A stretch of 9,796 bases of DNA from an uncultured Aquimarina sp. (lineage in GTDB: Bacteria; Bacteroidota; Bacteroidia; Flavobacteriales; Flavobacteriaceae). Position 1 is the stretch's first letter, and each line of letters begins with the position of its first letter. The translations under genes and the position numbers were made by a program. The notes below the pieces were generated by a model. The model saw only the letters and a program-made list of their open reading frames with translations. It did no database searches and was not told where the DNA came from. Location of the stretch: contig CALGNG010000265.1 in assembly GCA_937958735.1 (NCBI GenBank), forward strand, positions 1 through 9,796, given 5' to 3'. Of the stretch, positions 1 through 8,146 are shown in pieces.

Positions 1-1
1 A

Positions 2-583
2 GCGGCTTGTGTAGTATTTAAAAATGCCAAACCTAGTAAAAAAGACTACAGGAAGTTTAATATTAAAACCGTAGAAGGGGCTAACGATTTTGCTTCGATG
101 GAAGAGGTGGTTTATCGGAGATATAAACGTATGTTGGAAGAAGGAGAAGAGCTACCGCAACTAATTATTGTAGATGGAGGTAAAGGGCAATTGTCTTCTG
201 GTCTAAAAGCATTAGAAGATTTAGGAATTAGAGGCAAAGTAACCATAGTAGGTATTGCTAAACGATTAGAGGAAATTTTTTATCCAGAAGATAAATATCC
301 GCTATACTTGGATAAAAAATCAGAAAGTTTAAAAGTAATTCAACATATGCGTAACGAAGCGCATCGCTTTGGTATTACTTTTCATAGAGATAAACGCAGC
401 AAGGCAGCTTTGGAAACAGAGTTGGATCAAATTTCTGGGATAGGAGAAAAAACTATAGTAGAATTATTAAAACATTTTAGATCTGTAAAGCGTATTAAAG
501 AAGCTACAAAAGAAGAATTAATAGAGGTTGTAGGGAATTCTAGAGCTCAAAAAATTGTGAATTATTACAGCCAAAAGAAATAA
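2..583 (+). CDS. uvrC: UvrABC system protein C, C-terminal part (5' end outside window)
   Basis: UvrC is the nuclease subunit of UvrABC nucleotide excision repair and cuts damaged DNA on both sides of the lesion. The frame is open from base 2 and gives 193 residues, about the last third of a normal UvrC. Seen in it are the RNase H-like 5'-incision domain and a terminal helix-hairpin-helix pair. Family landmarks are the NDF acidic position (Asp codon 86-88), the IVDGGKGQL motif (Asp codon 173-175) and NEAHRFGI (His codon 362-364), matching the E. coli catalytic Asp/Asp/His positions as I recall them. The first catalytic Asp, expected in a CFDNS-type motif, lies just left of the window. The HhH region includes ISGIGEKT and a second GNSRAQKI hairpin. 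An ATG at 98 is internal and is not the start, because conserved UvrC sequence continues upstream of it. Identification is firm; only completeness is unknown. Confidence 0.96.
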   Translation, partial: AACVVFKNAKPSKKDYRKFNIKTVEGANDFASMEEVVYRRYKRMLEEGEELPQLIIVDGGKGQLSSGLKALEDLGIRGKVTIVGIAKRLEEIFYPEDKYPLYLDKKSESLKVIQHMRNEAHRFGITFHRDKRSKAALETELDQISGIGEKTIVELLKHFRSVKRIKEATKEELIEVVGNSRAQKIVNYYSQKK

Positions 584-617
584 TTAAACAGTAAATTTAT
601 ACGGGAAAAATAACCAC

Positions 618-2861
618 ATGAAATTAGTCTTAACCCTTTTACTGTTTGCCAGCATAGGTAATTGTGTGCTAGCGCAAAAGGAATCTCTAAAGGAGGATCT
701 AAAGGTGGGATTAGTGCTTAGTGGAGGAGGAGCTAAGGGACTTGCACACATTGGAGTACTCAAGGTTATAGACGAAGTGGGGGTAAAATTAGATTATATA
801 GCGGGTTCCAGTATAGGGGCAGTAATTGGAGGGTTGTATGCCTCTGGTTATACCGGTAAGCAGTTGGATTCCATATTTCATACTGTGGATTTTAATAATT
901 TAATTCAAGATAAACTTCCTCGTAGAGCTAAAACTTTTTACGAAAAAGAAGATGCAGAAAAATACGCTTTAACGCTTCCAGTTGTAAAAGGGAAGATAGG
1001 TCTGCCTAAAGGGATTTCTAACGGTCAAAATTTTTACAACTTTTATTCTAAACTTACTACCCATGTAAAGGACGTACAAGATTTCTCCAAATTGCCTATT
1101 CCTTTTTTTTGTACGGCTACCAATATCGAAACAGGAAAGGGGATTATTTTTGATAAAGGATATTTGCCAGAAGTAGTCGTAGCTAGTGGTGCCTTACCAT
1201 CGGTATACAGTCCTGTATTGTATAAGAATAAATTAATAACAGACGGAGGTATAACCGATAATTATCCAGTAGAAGAAATTAGGAGAAGAGGAGTAGAGTT
1301 GGTTATCGGGGTAGATGTGCAAGACACCTTAATGAATAGAGAAGAATTAAACTCTCTAACCGATATAATGCTTCAGATCAATAATTTTCGAACTATAAAC
1401 GCGATGAAAAAGAAAAAGCCTTTAACGGATGTGTTTATAAGGCCGGACATCAAGCGTTTTTCTGTAGTAAGTTTTGATGATGGGGAAGAAATTATAAAAG
1501 AAGGGGTTAGTGCTGCAAAGCTTCACTTAGATAAACTTAAAGAAATAGCCCAAAAACAGCCAGAGAGAAAGCAAGTGAAGCAAGCCGTTTTGCCAACAAA
1601 GAGTATTAAGATAGATAAGGTAGTAATTAATAAAAACGTTAATTATAAGAAGTCTTATATAGAGGGGAAAATGAAATTGAGAACACCTCAAATAGTGGAG
1701 TTGGAGTCTTTGAAAAGAGGATTAGATAACTTGTATGCTACTAAAAATTTTCAGAATATTAGGTATCACATTTTTACCGATTCCTTGAAAAATAATACCC
1801 TTAACGTAAATATAAGAGAGCGGAAAACAAAAACGTATTTTAGATTTGGATTGCATTACGACGATTTGTACAAATCGGCAGCTATTGTAAACTATACCCG
1901 TAAAAAGCTTTTTTTTCAAAACGACGTGCTGTCTTTTGATGCTATATTGGGGAGGCGTCCAAGATATACGTTGGATTATTATATAGATAAAGGATATTAC
2001 TGGAGTGTAGGGTTACATCACCGTTTTTATAGATTTGGAAGGTCTCTGGATTTCGATTTTGTTAGAAACCGAAGGAACTTACCAGACATTCCTATTAATT
2101 TTATAGATATAACATATTTAGATGTGACCTCTCAGCTTTATGCGGAAACTTTACTAAGCCAGTCTTTAGCATTTAGATTAGGGGTAGAGCATAAGTTTTT
2201 AAAAATAGAAACGGACGATGTAGGTTTAAGCGACAATAATGTCCGAGGTACGGTTTTGGAAGATATTGATTATTATAGCTTTTTTTCGGAGCTTACTTAC
2301 GATAGTTTAGATAATAAGTATTTTCCTTCGAAAGGTTTGTTTTTTAAAGCAAATTTTAGAGCATACCCTATTTCCTCAAGATCTGCATCCAGTTTTGATG
2401 AATTTGCTGTAACTAGAGCAAATTTGAAATATGCCACCTCTATAGGTAAACACGTTTCTTTGGTAGGGGAATTAGCCAGTGGAATCCGTTTAGGAAGGTC
2501 TTCCGATGTAAACCCATTAGATTTCTTTTTAGGAGGCTTTGGTAACAAAACAATAAACAATCAAATTCCCTTTTTTGGACGGGAATTTCTAGAGTTAACA
2601 GGAGATAGTTTTATTAAATCGGCTTTTATTTTAGATTATAAATTATTAGGGAGCCACCATCTAAACGCTACGGCTAATTATGCTAATATTGGAGAAAAGA
2701 TTTTTAATATAGATAAATGGTTTAGAAGAGTTGGGTTTTCGGGTTACGCAGTAGGATATGGTTACGATTCGGTGTTAGGACCTATGCAATTAAAATATGC
2801 TTTTTCTACCGATCCAGGAGTAGGTGGGCGTATTTTCATTAGTATAGGATATTGGTTTTAA
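618..2861 (+). CDS. Patatin-like phospholipase fused to POTRA and outer-membrane beta-barrel
   Basis: This 747-residue protein is predicted to be a lipid acyl hydrolase anchored in the outer membrane. A signal peptide covers residues 1-19, with likely cleavage at VLA|Q. The patatin domain (about 30-235) has the glycine-rich oxyanion motif GGGAKG at 36-41, the nucleophile elbow GSSIG with Ser65, and the partner Asp209 in DGG, so the Ser/Asp dyad is intact. A single POTRA-like segment (about 328-400) follows. The remainder is a BamA/TamA-like barrel of alternating aromatic strands that ends in Phe (SIGYWF), as expected for a barrel C-terminal signal. The layout resembles type V-D autotransporters (PlpD, FplA), in which patatin, POTRA and barrel are one chain. 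Whether the enzyme domain is released or stays periplasmic cannot be read from sequence. It starts 34 bp after uvrC. The chosen ATG is directly followed by the signal peptide. Family and architecture are confident; the substrate is unknown. Confidence 0.92.
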   Translation: MKLVLTLLLFASIGNCVLAQKESLKEDLKVGLVLSGGGAKGLAHIGVLKVIDEVGVKLDYIAGSSIGAVIGGLYASGYTGKQLDSIFHTVDFNNLIQDKLPRRAKTFYEKEDAEKYALTLPVVKGKIGLPKGISNGQNFYNFYSKLTTHVKDVQDFSKLPIPFFCTATNIETGKGIIFDKGYLPEVVVASGALPSVYSPVLYKNKLITDGGITDNYPVEEIRRRGVELVIGVDVQDTLMNREELNSLTDIMLQINNFRTINAMKKKKPLTDVFIRPDIKRFSVVSFDDGEEIIKEGVSAAKLHLDKLKEIAQKQPERKQVKQAVLPTKSIKIDKVVINKNVNYKKSYIEGKMKLRTPQIVELESLKRGLDNLYATKNFQNIRYHIFTDSLKNNTLNVNIRERKTKTYFRFGLHYDDLYKSAAIVNYTRKKLFFQNDVLSFDAILGRRPRYTLDYYIDKGYYWSVGLHHRFYRFGRSLDFDFVRNRRNLPDIPINFIDITYLDVTSQLYAETLLSQSLAFRLGVEHKFLKIETDDVGLSDNNVRGTVLEDIDYYSFFSELTYDSLDNKYFPSKGLFFKANFRAYPISSRSASSFDEFAVTRANLKYATSIGKHVSLVGELASGIRLGRSSDVNPLDFFLGGFGNKTINNQIPFFGREFLELTGDSFIKSAFILDYKLLGSHHLNATANYANIGEKIFNIDKWFRRVGFSGYAVGYGYDSVLGPMQLKYAFSTDPGVGGRIFISIGYWF

Positions 2862-2862
2862 T

Positions 2863-2870
2863 TAAATTTG
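2863..2870 (+). promoter_or_regulatory. Possible Bacteroidota -7 element upstream of the DUF3108 gene
   Basis: The octamer TAAATTTG matches the Bacteroidota -7 consensus TAnnTTTG exactly and lies in the 55-bp gap before the DUF3108 gene. I found no TTG/TTTG -33 element at the usual distance, and the motif is common by chance in AT-rich DNA. It may be an internal promoter of the operon, but the support is weak. Confidence 0.22.
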
Positions 2871-2916
2871 GAATAATAGTTGAATTGATATCATAGTAAT
2901 TGTAAAACCAAGGGGC

Positions 2917-3699
2917 ATGAAGTTAATTATAATCTTATATAGTCTATTGTTTAGTTTTTTTACTGTTTTAGGACAGGAAGAAATGGTAGAAAATGTATTC
3001 TCGGAAAAAGAGTTTATTAAATTTAAAATTAAATACTTAAGCTTTAATACTAGTACGGCTACGCTTCAAACAAAAAGAGAAGTGCTAAACGGAAAGCCAG
3101 TATATCATATAATTGGAGAAGGAAAATCGTCCAGATTTTTAAGTATCTTTTTTAAGATAGAAGATCGGTACGAAACCTATATAGATGAAAAAACAAGTAA
3201 GCCCTATCGTTTTGTTAGAAAAATAGACGAAGGGGGGCATACAAAAGATATTGTAATAGACTTTGATAGAGAAAAAAACGTAGCGGTAGTTAATAATAGA
3301 AAATACAAAACAACCAAAACATTTAAAACCACCGAAGATATCCAAGACATGGTTTCTGCCTTTTATTATTTGAGAAACAAATTAAATGTAGAAACCCTAA
3401 AAATAGGAGACGAAGAGAGGTTAAAAATGTTTTTTGATGAAGAAAATTTCGATTTCAAACTAAAGTATTTGGGAACTGATATAGTTCGTACTAAATTTGG
3501 TAAAATAAATTGCCTTAAGTTTAGACCGCTTGTACTAGCAGATCGAGTATTTAAGGAGGAAGAAAGTTTGAGTATCTGGGTAAGTAATGATAAGAACTTA
3601 ATTCCGGTTAAAATTTCTGCCGATTTAGCAGTAGGGTCACTTACAGCATTAATAAATGAATATGACGGACTTAAATATCCGTTAGAAAAAGTAAAATAG
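2917..3699 (+). CDS. Secreted DUF3108 domain protein
   Basis: A 260-residue protein of the DUF3108 family, whose biochemical role is not established. It has an N-terminal signal peptide (hydrophobic residues 3-18, probable cleavage near LG|Q at 19-20), so it should be exported to the periplasm or outer membrane. The rest looks like one beta-rich domain of short alternating strands. It carries family-typical stretches: the FKIKYLSFNTSTATL opening near residue 35, the GKPVYHIIGEG strand, the ETYID...YRFVRKIDEGG block, and IQDMVSAFYYLRN in the middle. No catalytic motif and no membrane segment beyond the signal peptide are visible. The gene begins 55 bp after the phospholipase gene and its stop codon is one base from the dioxygenase start, which suggests translational coupling. 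Its position between envelope genes fits an envelope role, but that is inference. Confidence 0.88.
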   Translation: MKLIIILYSLLFSFFTVLGQEEMVENVFSEKEFIKFKIKYLSFNTSTATLQTKREVLNGKPVYHIIGEGKSSRFLSIFFKIEDRYETYIDEKTSKPYRFVRKIDEGGHTKDIVIDFDREKNVAVVNNRKYKTTKTFKTTEDIQDMVSAFYYLRNKLNVETLKIGDEERLKMFFDEENFDFKLKYLGTDIVRTKFGKINCLKFRPLVLADRVFKEEESLSIWVSNDKNLIPVKISADLAVGSLTALINEYDGLKYPLEKVK

Positions 3700-3700
3700 T

Positions 3701-4666
3701 ATGAGCGAGGCCTTGGATCCTAAGATTACAGAAAGAGTAAAGCAGCTAGAGGAAAAATTTAAGAATTCAGGACAAGATATAGGGGCTTATTTAGATGGGC
3801 TCTTGTATAATAAATACCTAACCTATTGGGATTATATACATTTAGATACTTTATTAAGTCTTCAAATTCCAAGCACACCTTTTCCAGACGAAGAAATATT
3901 TATTACCTACCACCAAATTACAGAACTTTATTTTAAGTTAATACTTCACGAAATGAAGCAAATAGTAGCGGGTGATATAGATGGAGGAGTTTTCTTAGAA
4001 AAAATTAAACGTATAAATCGATATTTTGAAACATTAATAGATTCTTTTAGAGTAATGGAACAAGGTATGGAAAGGGAGCAATTTCTAAAATTTAGAATGT
4101 CTTTAATTCCAGCAAGTGGGTTTCAGTCGGTACAATTTAGGATGATAGAAATTTATACAGCCCCTCTATGTAACCTAGTAGCTTTAAAATACCGTAACAA
4201 TTATAACGAAGATTCGTCTATAGAAAAAGCCTACGAACAATTGTATTGGAAGTTTGGAGCAACGGAAACGTCTACAGGTGAAAAAGCATTAACCCTTAGG
4301 CAATTCGAAGATCGATACACTCCTAGATTGTTACGTATTGCTAACCAGTTAAAAGGAAATACTATTTATGGCTGTTTTAAGAATTTAGAAGAAAAACACC
4401 GACAAAACACTGTTTTTATCGACGAAATGCGTAAATTGGACCAAAACATAAATGTTAATTGGGGATTAGCACATTATAAAACAGCATTTAAATATTTAAG
4501 TAAAGATAAAGACGCTGTTATAAAAGCAACAGGGAGTACCAATTGGAAACAGTTTTTACCACCAACATTCCAAAAAATAAGCTTTTTTCCAAGCCTTTGG
4601 ACAGAAGAAGAGCATAAAAACTGGGGTAAAACATGGGTAGACGATATGGTAAATAACGAAAAGTAA
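3701..4666 (+). CDS. kynA: Tryptophan 2,3-dioxygenase (heme-dependent)
   Basis: It is predicted to open the indole ring of L-tryptophan with O2 to give N-formylkynurenine, the first step of the kynurenine pathway, in the cytoplasm. The 321-residue product is slightly longer than typical bacterial enzymes (about 280-300). Matched from memory to the Xanthomonas enzyme, it keeps the LTYxxYxxLDxLLSxQ segment (Tyr42, Tyr45), Phe67 and distal His71 in the FITYHQITEL motif, Arg147 in SGFQSVQFR (substrate carboxylate), proximal heme ligand His258 in WGLAHYKT, and Thr277 in the ATGSTNW substrate loop. There is no signal peptide. The proximal-His context (WGLAH instead of WRFRH) and the extra length are clade differences. 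No other kynurenine-pathway gene is in view. It sits 1 bp after the DUF3108 gene and 4 bp before the M23 gene. Family membership is strong; substrate specificity is inferred from conserved pocket residues. Confidence 0.9.
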   Translation: MSEALDPKITERVKQLEEKFKNSGQDIGAYLDGLLYNKYLTYWDYIHLDTLLSLQIPSTPFPDEEIFITYHQITELYFKLILHEMKQIVAGDIDGGVFLEKIKRINRYFETLIDSFRVMEQGMEREQFLKFRMSLIPASGFQSVQFRMIEIYTAPLCNLVALKYRNNYNEDSSIEKAYEQLYWKFGATETSTGEKALTLRQFEDRYTPRLLRIANQLKGNTIYGCFKNLEEKHRQNTVFIDEMRKLDQNINVNWGLAHYKTAFKYLSKDKDAVIKATGSTNWKQFLPPTFQKISFFPSLWTEEEHKNWGKTWVDDMVNNEK

Positions 4667-4670
4667 ATAG

Positions 4671-6002
4671 ATGAAGATAAAATTGTGTTGGACTATCTTA
4701 TTTTTAAGTAGTCTGTTAATTTCTTGTTCCGAGAAAGGTAATTCTCAAAAAATAACCAATTTAGAAGGCCATTACTCTAAAGTTAAAGAGGTGCTCAAAA
4801 AAAAGTATGGATATATTCTTAACGACTTTGAGGTGGTTAATGATACAGTGCATAATGGAGATAGTTTTGGAGAACTTTTAGATGCCCACGGTATAAACAG
4901 GGCAAAAGTATTTCAAATAGCAAATTCTGTAAAAGACAGTTTTAATGTAGCCCGTATAGCTTCGGGGAAACCGTATACCATTTTAAAATGTAAGGATAAC
5001 CCCAATGCGGTAGAAGCTTTTATTTATCAGAAAAATAAAGTAAATTATACGGTGCTGCATATAGAGGATTCTATTTATGCAGAAAATAAAGCAAAAAAAG
5101 TAGTTACCCAACAAAAAATAATGAGCGGAATAATCAATAGCTCCTTATCCGATGCCATAAGCCAATCTGGAGGATCCCCCTTTTTAACACACCAGCTTTC
5201 TGGAATATACCAATGGAGTATAGATTTCTTTAAAATACAGAAAGGAGATCGCTTTAAGGTAATCTATAACGAAAAGCGATTAGAAGACGGAACCTTTGTG
5301 GGGATAGAAGATGTAGAAGCAGCTGTTTTTGAGCATGCAAACACTCCTTTTTATGCTTTTAGTTACGGGGTAGATACTAAAGAAGCGCAGTTAGAAAGTT
5401 CCTATTACGACGAAAAAGCAAAATCACTGCAAAGCTTTTTTCTAAAAGCACCATTACAATTTAGTAGAATATCTTCTCGTTTTTCGCCAAGAAGATTTCA
5501 TCCAGTTCAAAAACGTTGGAAAGCGCATAAGGGAACAGATTATGCTGCCCCAAGAGGGACTCCAATATGGTCTACAGCAAACGGTACGGTAATAAAAGCA
5601 GGATACACCTCTGGAAACGGAAGGTATGTTAAGATACAACACAACAGGAAATACAGTACACAATACCTGCACATGTCTAAAATTTTAGTAAAAAAAGGAC
5701 AAGTAGTAAAACAAGGTCAGGTAATTGGAAAAGTAGGAAGTACAGGCTTGGCTACAGGTCCACATGTATGCTATCGTTTTTGGGTAAATGGAAAGCAACA
5801 AGACCCATATCGCCAAAAATTACCTAGTGCAAAAAATTTAGAAGAAAAATATAAAAAGGATTATTTTAAATTTATAGAACCTCTAAGAAGTACTTTAGAT
5901 TCTATATCTTATCCCATTAATAAAAAAGTAATAGAAAATGCCATTACCATCACAAAACCCAACGCAAACAAAAGCGTGGAAAGCACTACAAGACCACTTT
6001 AG
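4671..6002 (+). CDS. M23 family peptidase lipoprotein with variant HxC zinc motif
   Basis: Predicted peptidoglycan endopeptidase (LytM/M23 fold) that trims cell-wall cross-links, anchored as a lipoprotein. The signal peptide ends in a lipobox (LISC, Cys19). Residues of about 45-130 resemble the OapA/LysM-like domain found before many Gram-negative M23 domains. The catalytic domain spans about 275-380. It has HKGTD (His286, Asp290: zinc ligands), QYLHMS (His334) and, where HxH is usual, GPHVCYRF with His365 and Cys367. Cys367 thus stands where the third zinc ligand should be. Cys can bind zinc, and I recall similar HVCYRFW strings in other Bacteroidota proteins, so this is probably a lineage variant and not a dead enzyme. 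The last 60 or so residues are a basic, low-conservation tail. The 3' end overlaps pgi by 65 bp in another frame. The start lies 4 bp after the dioxygenase stop and is fixed by the lipoprotein signal. Confidence 0.9.
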   Translation: MKIKLCWTILFLSSLLISCSEKGNSQKITNLEGHYSKVKEVLKKKYGYILNDFEVVNDTVHNGDSFGELLDAHGINRAKVFQIANSVKDSFNVARIASGKPYTILKCKDNPNAVEAFIYQKNKVNYTVLHIEDSIYAENKAKKVVTQQKIMSGIINSSLSDAISQSGGSPFLTHQLSGIYQWSIDFFKIQKGDRFKVIYNEKRLEDGTFVGIEDVEAAVFEHANTPFYAFSYGVDTKEAQLESSYYDEKAKSLQSFFLKAPLQFSRISSRFSPRRFHPVQKRWKAHKGTDYAAPRGTPIWSTANGTVIKAGYTSGNGRYVKIQHNRKYSTQYLHMSKILVKKGQVVKQGQVIGKVGSTGLATGPHVCYRFWVNGKQQDPYRQKLPSAKNLEEKYKKDYFKFIEPLRSTLDSISYPINKKVIENAITITKPNANKSVESTTRPL

Positions 6003-7575
6003 TACCATAGGAGACAGTCATTTAAAAGACCTTTTTGCTAACGATAGTAATCGTGGTAAGGAGCTAAATATTAAGTGGAAAGACTTTTATGTAGATTACT
6101 CTAAAAATAGATTAGATAAGACTACTATAAAATTGTTAGTAGACTTGGCCAAAGAAGTTGGGCTTAAGGAGGCTATAGACGCTTACTATGGAGGCGAAGA
6201 AATTAATGCTACAGAAGGCAGAGCAGTACAACACATGGCTTTAAGAGCTCCAAAATCTGCTACCATTACAATAGATGGTGTAAACGTAGTGGAAGAAGTA
6301 GATACTGTAAAACAAAAAATTAAAGGTTTTTGTGATAAAGTAATCTCTGGAGAGCATAAAGGATATACAGGTAAAGCCATTACAGATATTGTAAATATTG
6401 GTATTGGAGGTTCCGATTTAGGACCAGTAATGATTACTGAAGCTTTAGAGCACTATAAAAACCACTTAAAAGTGCACTTTATCTCTAATGTAGATGGAGA
6501 CCATATACACCAAAATCTAAAGAATTTTGACCCAGAAACCACCCTTTTTGTAGTGGTGTCAAAAACCTTTACAACACAAGAAACACTTTCTAATGCGACT
6601 ACAGCACGTACTTGGTTTATAGAAAAAGCCGATGCAGCATATGTAGGGAAGCATTTTGTTGCGGTTTCTAGTAACATTAAAAACGTAACCGAATTTGGAA
6701 TAAATCAAGAAAATATTTTCCCGTTATGGGATTGGGTAGGAGGTCGTTTTTCTTTATGGAGTGCTGTAGGATTATCGGTAGCTTTATCAGTAGGATTCGA
6801 GCAGTTTGACGAGCTATTAGAAGGAGCCAACGAAATGGATACCCATTTTAAAAGCGAAGCTTTTGAAGATAATATACCTGTAATTTTAGGATTATTAACT
6901 GTATGGTATAATAATTTTTATAAGGTAGAGACCGAGGCAATTATTCCTTATAGTCAATACCTACACCGTTTACCAGCCTACTTACAGCAAGGTATTATGG
7001 AAAGTAATGGTAAAGGAGTAGACAGAAATGGCGATACTGTAGATTATCAAACAGGTACCGTTATTTGGGGGGAATCAGGAACCGACTCTCAGCATGCCTT
7101 TTTTCAATTAATACATCAAGGAACCAAGATTATTCCAACAGAATTTATTGGATTTAAATCTTCATTATTTGGAGATAAAGGTCACCACGATAAATTAATG
7201 GCGAACTTTTTTGCACAGACTGAAGCCTTAATGAATGGTAAAACTAAGGATGAGGTGATTTTCGAATTACAAGCCAAAGGAGCTACCGAGGCAGAGATAG
7301 AAAAATTAGCACCTTTTAAAGTTTTTAAAGGAAACCGTCCAACCACAACCTTGCTTGTAGATAAATTAACCCCAAAAACATTAGGTGCTTTGGTAGCTAT
7401 GTACGAGCATCGAATTTTTGTACAAGGAATTGTTTGGAATATTTATAGCTACGACCAGTGGGGAGTAGAATTAGGAAAGCAATTGGCTACTAATATTTTA
7501 GAAGAAATTAACAATAAAACACCTAATCAACACGATAGTTCCACTAGCGAGCTATTAAATAGGTATTTAAAGTAA
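5938..7575 (+). CDS. pgi: Glucose-6-phosphate isomerase
   Basis: Interconverts glucose 6-phosphate and fructose 6-phosphate in cytoplasmic glycolysis and gluconeogenesis. The 545 residues match the usual full length (about 550). Two SIS-type sugar-phosphate domains are present. Visible landmarks are [10 protein letters not shown], the phosphate-binding SKTFTTQET stretch, the signature [24 protein letters not shown] with proton donor Glu379, and the C-terminal signature [10 protein letters not shown] with Lys514. The E. coli His386 position appears to be Leu410 by my unaided alignment, with His416-His417 close by; I would not read this as loss of function. The ATG at 5938 is supported because the conserved N-terminal NPTQTKAW block begins at codon 7 and the next in-frame Met is near residue 98. 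That start lies inside the M23 gene. A strong terminator follows directly after the stop, making pgi the last gene of the unit. Confidence 0.97.
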   Translation: MPLPSQNPTQTKAWKALQDHFSTIGDSHLKDLFANDSNRGKELNIKWKDFYVDYSKNRLDKTTIKLLVDLAKEVGLKEAIDAYYGGEEINATEGRAVQHMALRAPKSATITIDGVNVVEEVDTVKQKIKGFCDKVISGEHKGYTGKAITDIVNIGIGGSDLGPVMITEALEHYKNHLKVHFISNVDGDHIHQNLKNFDPETTLFVVVSKTFTTQETLSNATTARTWFIEKADAAYVGKHFVAVSSNIKNVTEFGINQENIFPLWDWVGGRFSLWSAVGLSVALSVGFEQFDELLEGANEMDTHFKSEAFEDNIPVILGLLTVWYNNFYKVETEAIIPYSQYLHRLPAYLQQGIMESNGKGVDRNGDTVDYQTGTVIWGESGTDSQHAFFQLIHQGTKIIPTEFIGFKSSLFGDKGHHDKLMANFFAQTEALMNGKTKDEVIFELQAKGATEAEIEKLAPFKVFKGNRPTTTLLVDKLTPKTLGALVAMYEHRIFVQGIVWNIYSYDQWGVELGKQLATNILEEINNKTPNQHDSSTSELLNRYLK

Positions 7576-7615
7576 AAAACAAGCTTTATCTATTGTGATA
7601 AAGCTTGTTTTTTTT
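7576..7615 (+). terminator. Intrinsic terminator after pgi
   Basis: A perfect hairpin begins at the base after the pgi stop codon. The arms are 7576-7590 and 7597-7611 (core ACAAGCTTTATC pairing with GATAAAGCTTGT), the loop is six bases (TATTGT), and an eight-T run covers 7608-7615. The outer A-T pairs merge with the T tract. The arms are also A-rich on the left, so it could act weakly on the opposite strand. It marks the end of the uvrC-to-pgi unit. Confidence 0.93.
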
Positions 7616-7634
7616 CTATTTAAAAGTAATTTTG
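7605..7634 (+). promoter_or_regulatory. Candidate Bacteroidota promoter for the small membrane protein gene
   Basis: TAATTTTG at 7627-7634 is an exact match to the -7 consensus TAnnTTTG. A TTG at 7605-7607 lies 19 bases upstream, within the normal spacing of the -33 element. Transcription would start near 7640, leaving a leader of only about a dozen bases before the ATG at 7653. The -33 TTG lies in the right arm of the pgi terminator, so the two elements would share DNA. This is a pattern match only. Confidence 0.5.
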
Positions 7635-7652
7635 CTTAAATTAAATAATACT

Positions 7653-8093
7653 ATGGAATTTATAATTAAAAATGTACACTCTTACTGGGCTTATCTAGTA
7701 CTAATTGTACTTACGCTAGCAACATTAAATGCCTTAATAGGTCTATTTGCTAAAAAGGAATACCAACCTAAAGATTTTAGATTAGCATTGTTGGGGCTAA
7801 TAACCACACACCTGCAATTTGTTTTTGGATTATTAGTGTACTTTGTTTCTGGGAAAATACAGTGGTTTAACAGCGATATTACAGTTAAAGAAATTATGAA
7901 ATCGCCAGAGTTAAGATTATATAATGTAGAGCACCCATTAATAATGGTAATTGCTATTGCTTTGTTAACTATTGGATATTCAAAACATAAGAAAAAATTA
8001 GTATCGGGACCTAAATTTAAATTCCTAGCTATTTTTTATACGTTAGCATTATTTTTAATCCTTTCTAGAATCCCTTGGAAGGTATGGTTTTAA
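7653..8093 (+). CDS. Small four-helix membrane protein, function unknown
   Basis: A 146-residue integral membrane protein that I recognise as a conserved flavobacterial family, sometimes labelled cytochrome b-like in databases, with no proven function. Four hydrophobic helices can be seen at about 12-32, 44-65, 95-110 and 122-138. A conserved-looking KKEYxxKDFR loop lies between the first two, and a basic KHKKK segment follows the third. Several His residues are at or near helix ends (His9, His53 in TTHLQ, His94 in VEHP), which would suit heme or metal binding, but no CxxCH or other definite cofactor motif is present. ATG 7653 is preferred over a TTG at 7605 because the TTG lies in the terminator stem and upstream of the candidate promoter, while MEFIIKNVHSYW gives a normal N-terminus. 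The gene follows the pgi terminator and probably has its own promoter. Confidence 0.82.
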   Translation: MEFIIKNVHSYWAYLVLIVLTLATLNALIGLFAKKEYQPKDFRLALLGLITTHLQFVFGLLVYFVSGKIQWFNSDITVKEIMKSPELRLYNVEHPLIMVIAIALLTIGYSKHKKKLVSGPKFKFLAIFYTLALFLILSRIPWKVWF

Positions 8094-8146
8094 GTAGTGT
8101 AACCAATCACATATAATCGTGTTGTCTTATCTAAATCTATTTTTAT

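Noticed and set aside
98..100. ATG at 98 as the start of a short uvrC-like gene
   Set aside because: Clear UvrC sequence continues in the same frame from base 2, so this Met is internal to a gene cut by the window edge.
592..599. TAAATTTA before the phospholipase gene as a -7 promoter element
   Set aside because: It matches only seven of eight consensus positions and no TTG lies at the right distance upstream. The gene is more simply read through from uvrC.
7605..7652. Upstream TTG that would extend the small membrane protein by 16 residues
   Set aside because: It lies in the pgi terminator stem and T tract and upstream of the candidate -7 element. The ATG at 7653 gives a family-like N-terminus.
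8094..8146. Promoter or terminator between the membrane protein and GH86 genes
   Set aside because: No hairpin with a T tract is present. The nearest -7-like string (TATTTTTA at 8138-8145) touches the start codon and is badly spaced from the TTG at 8122.
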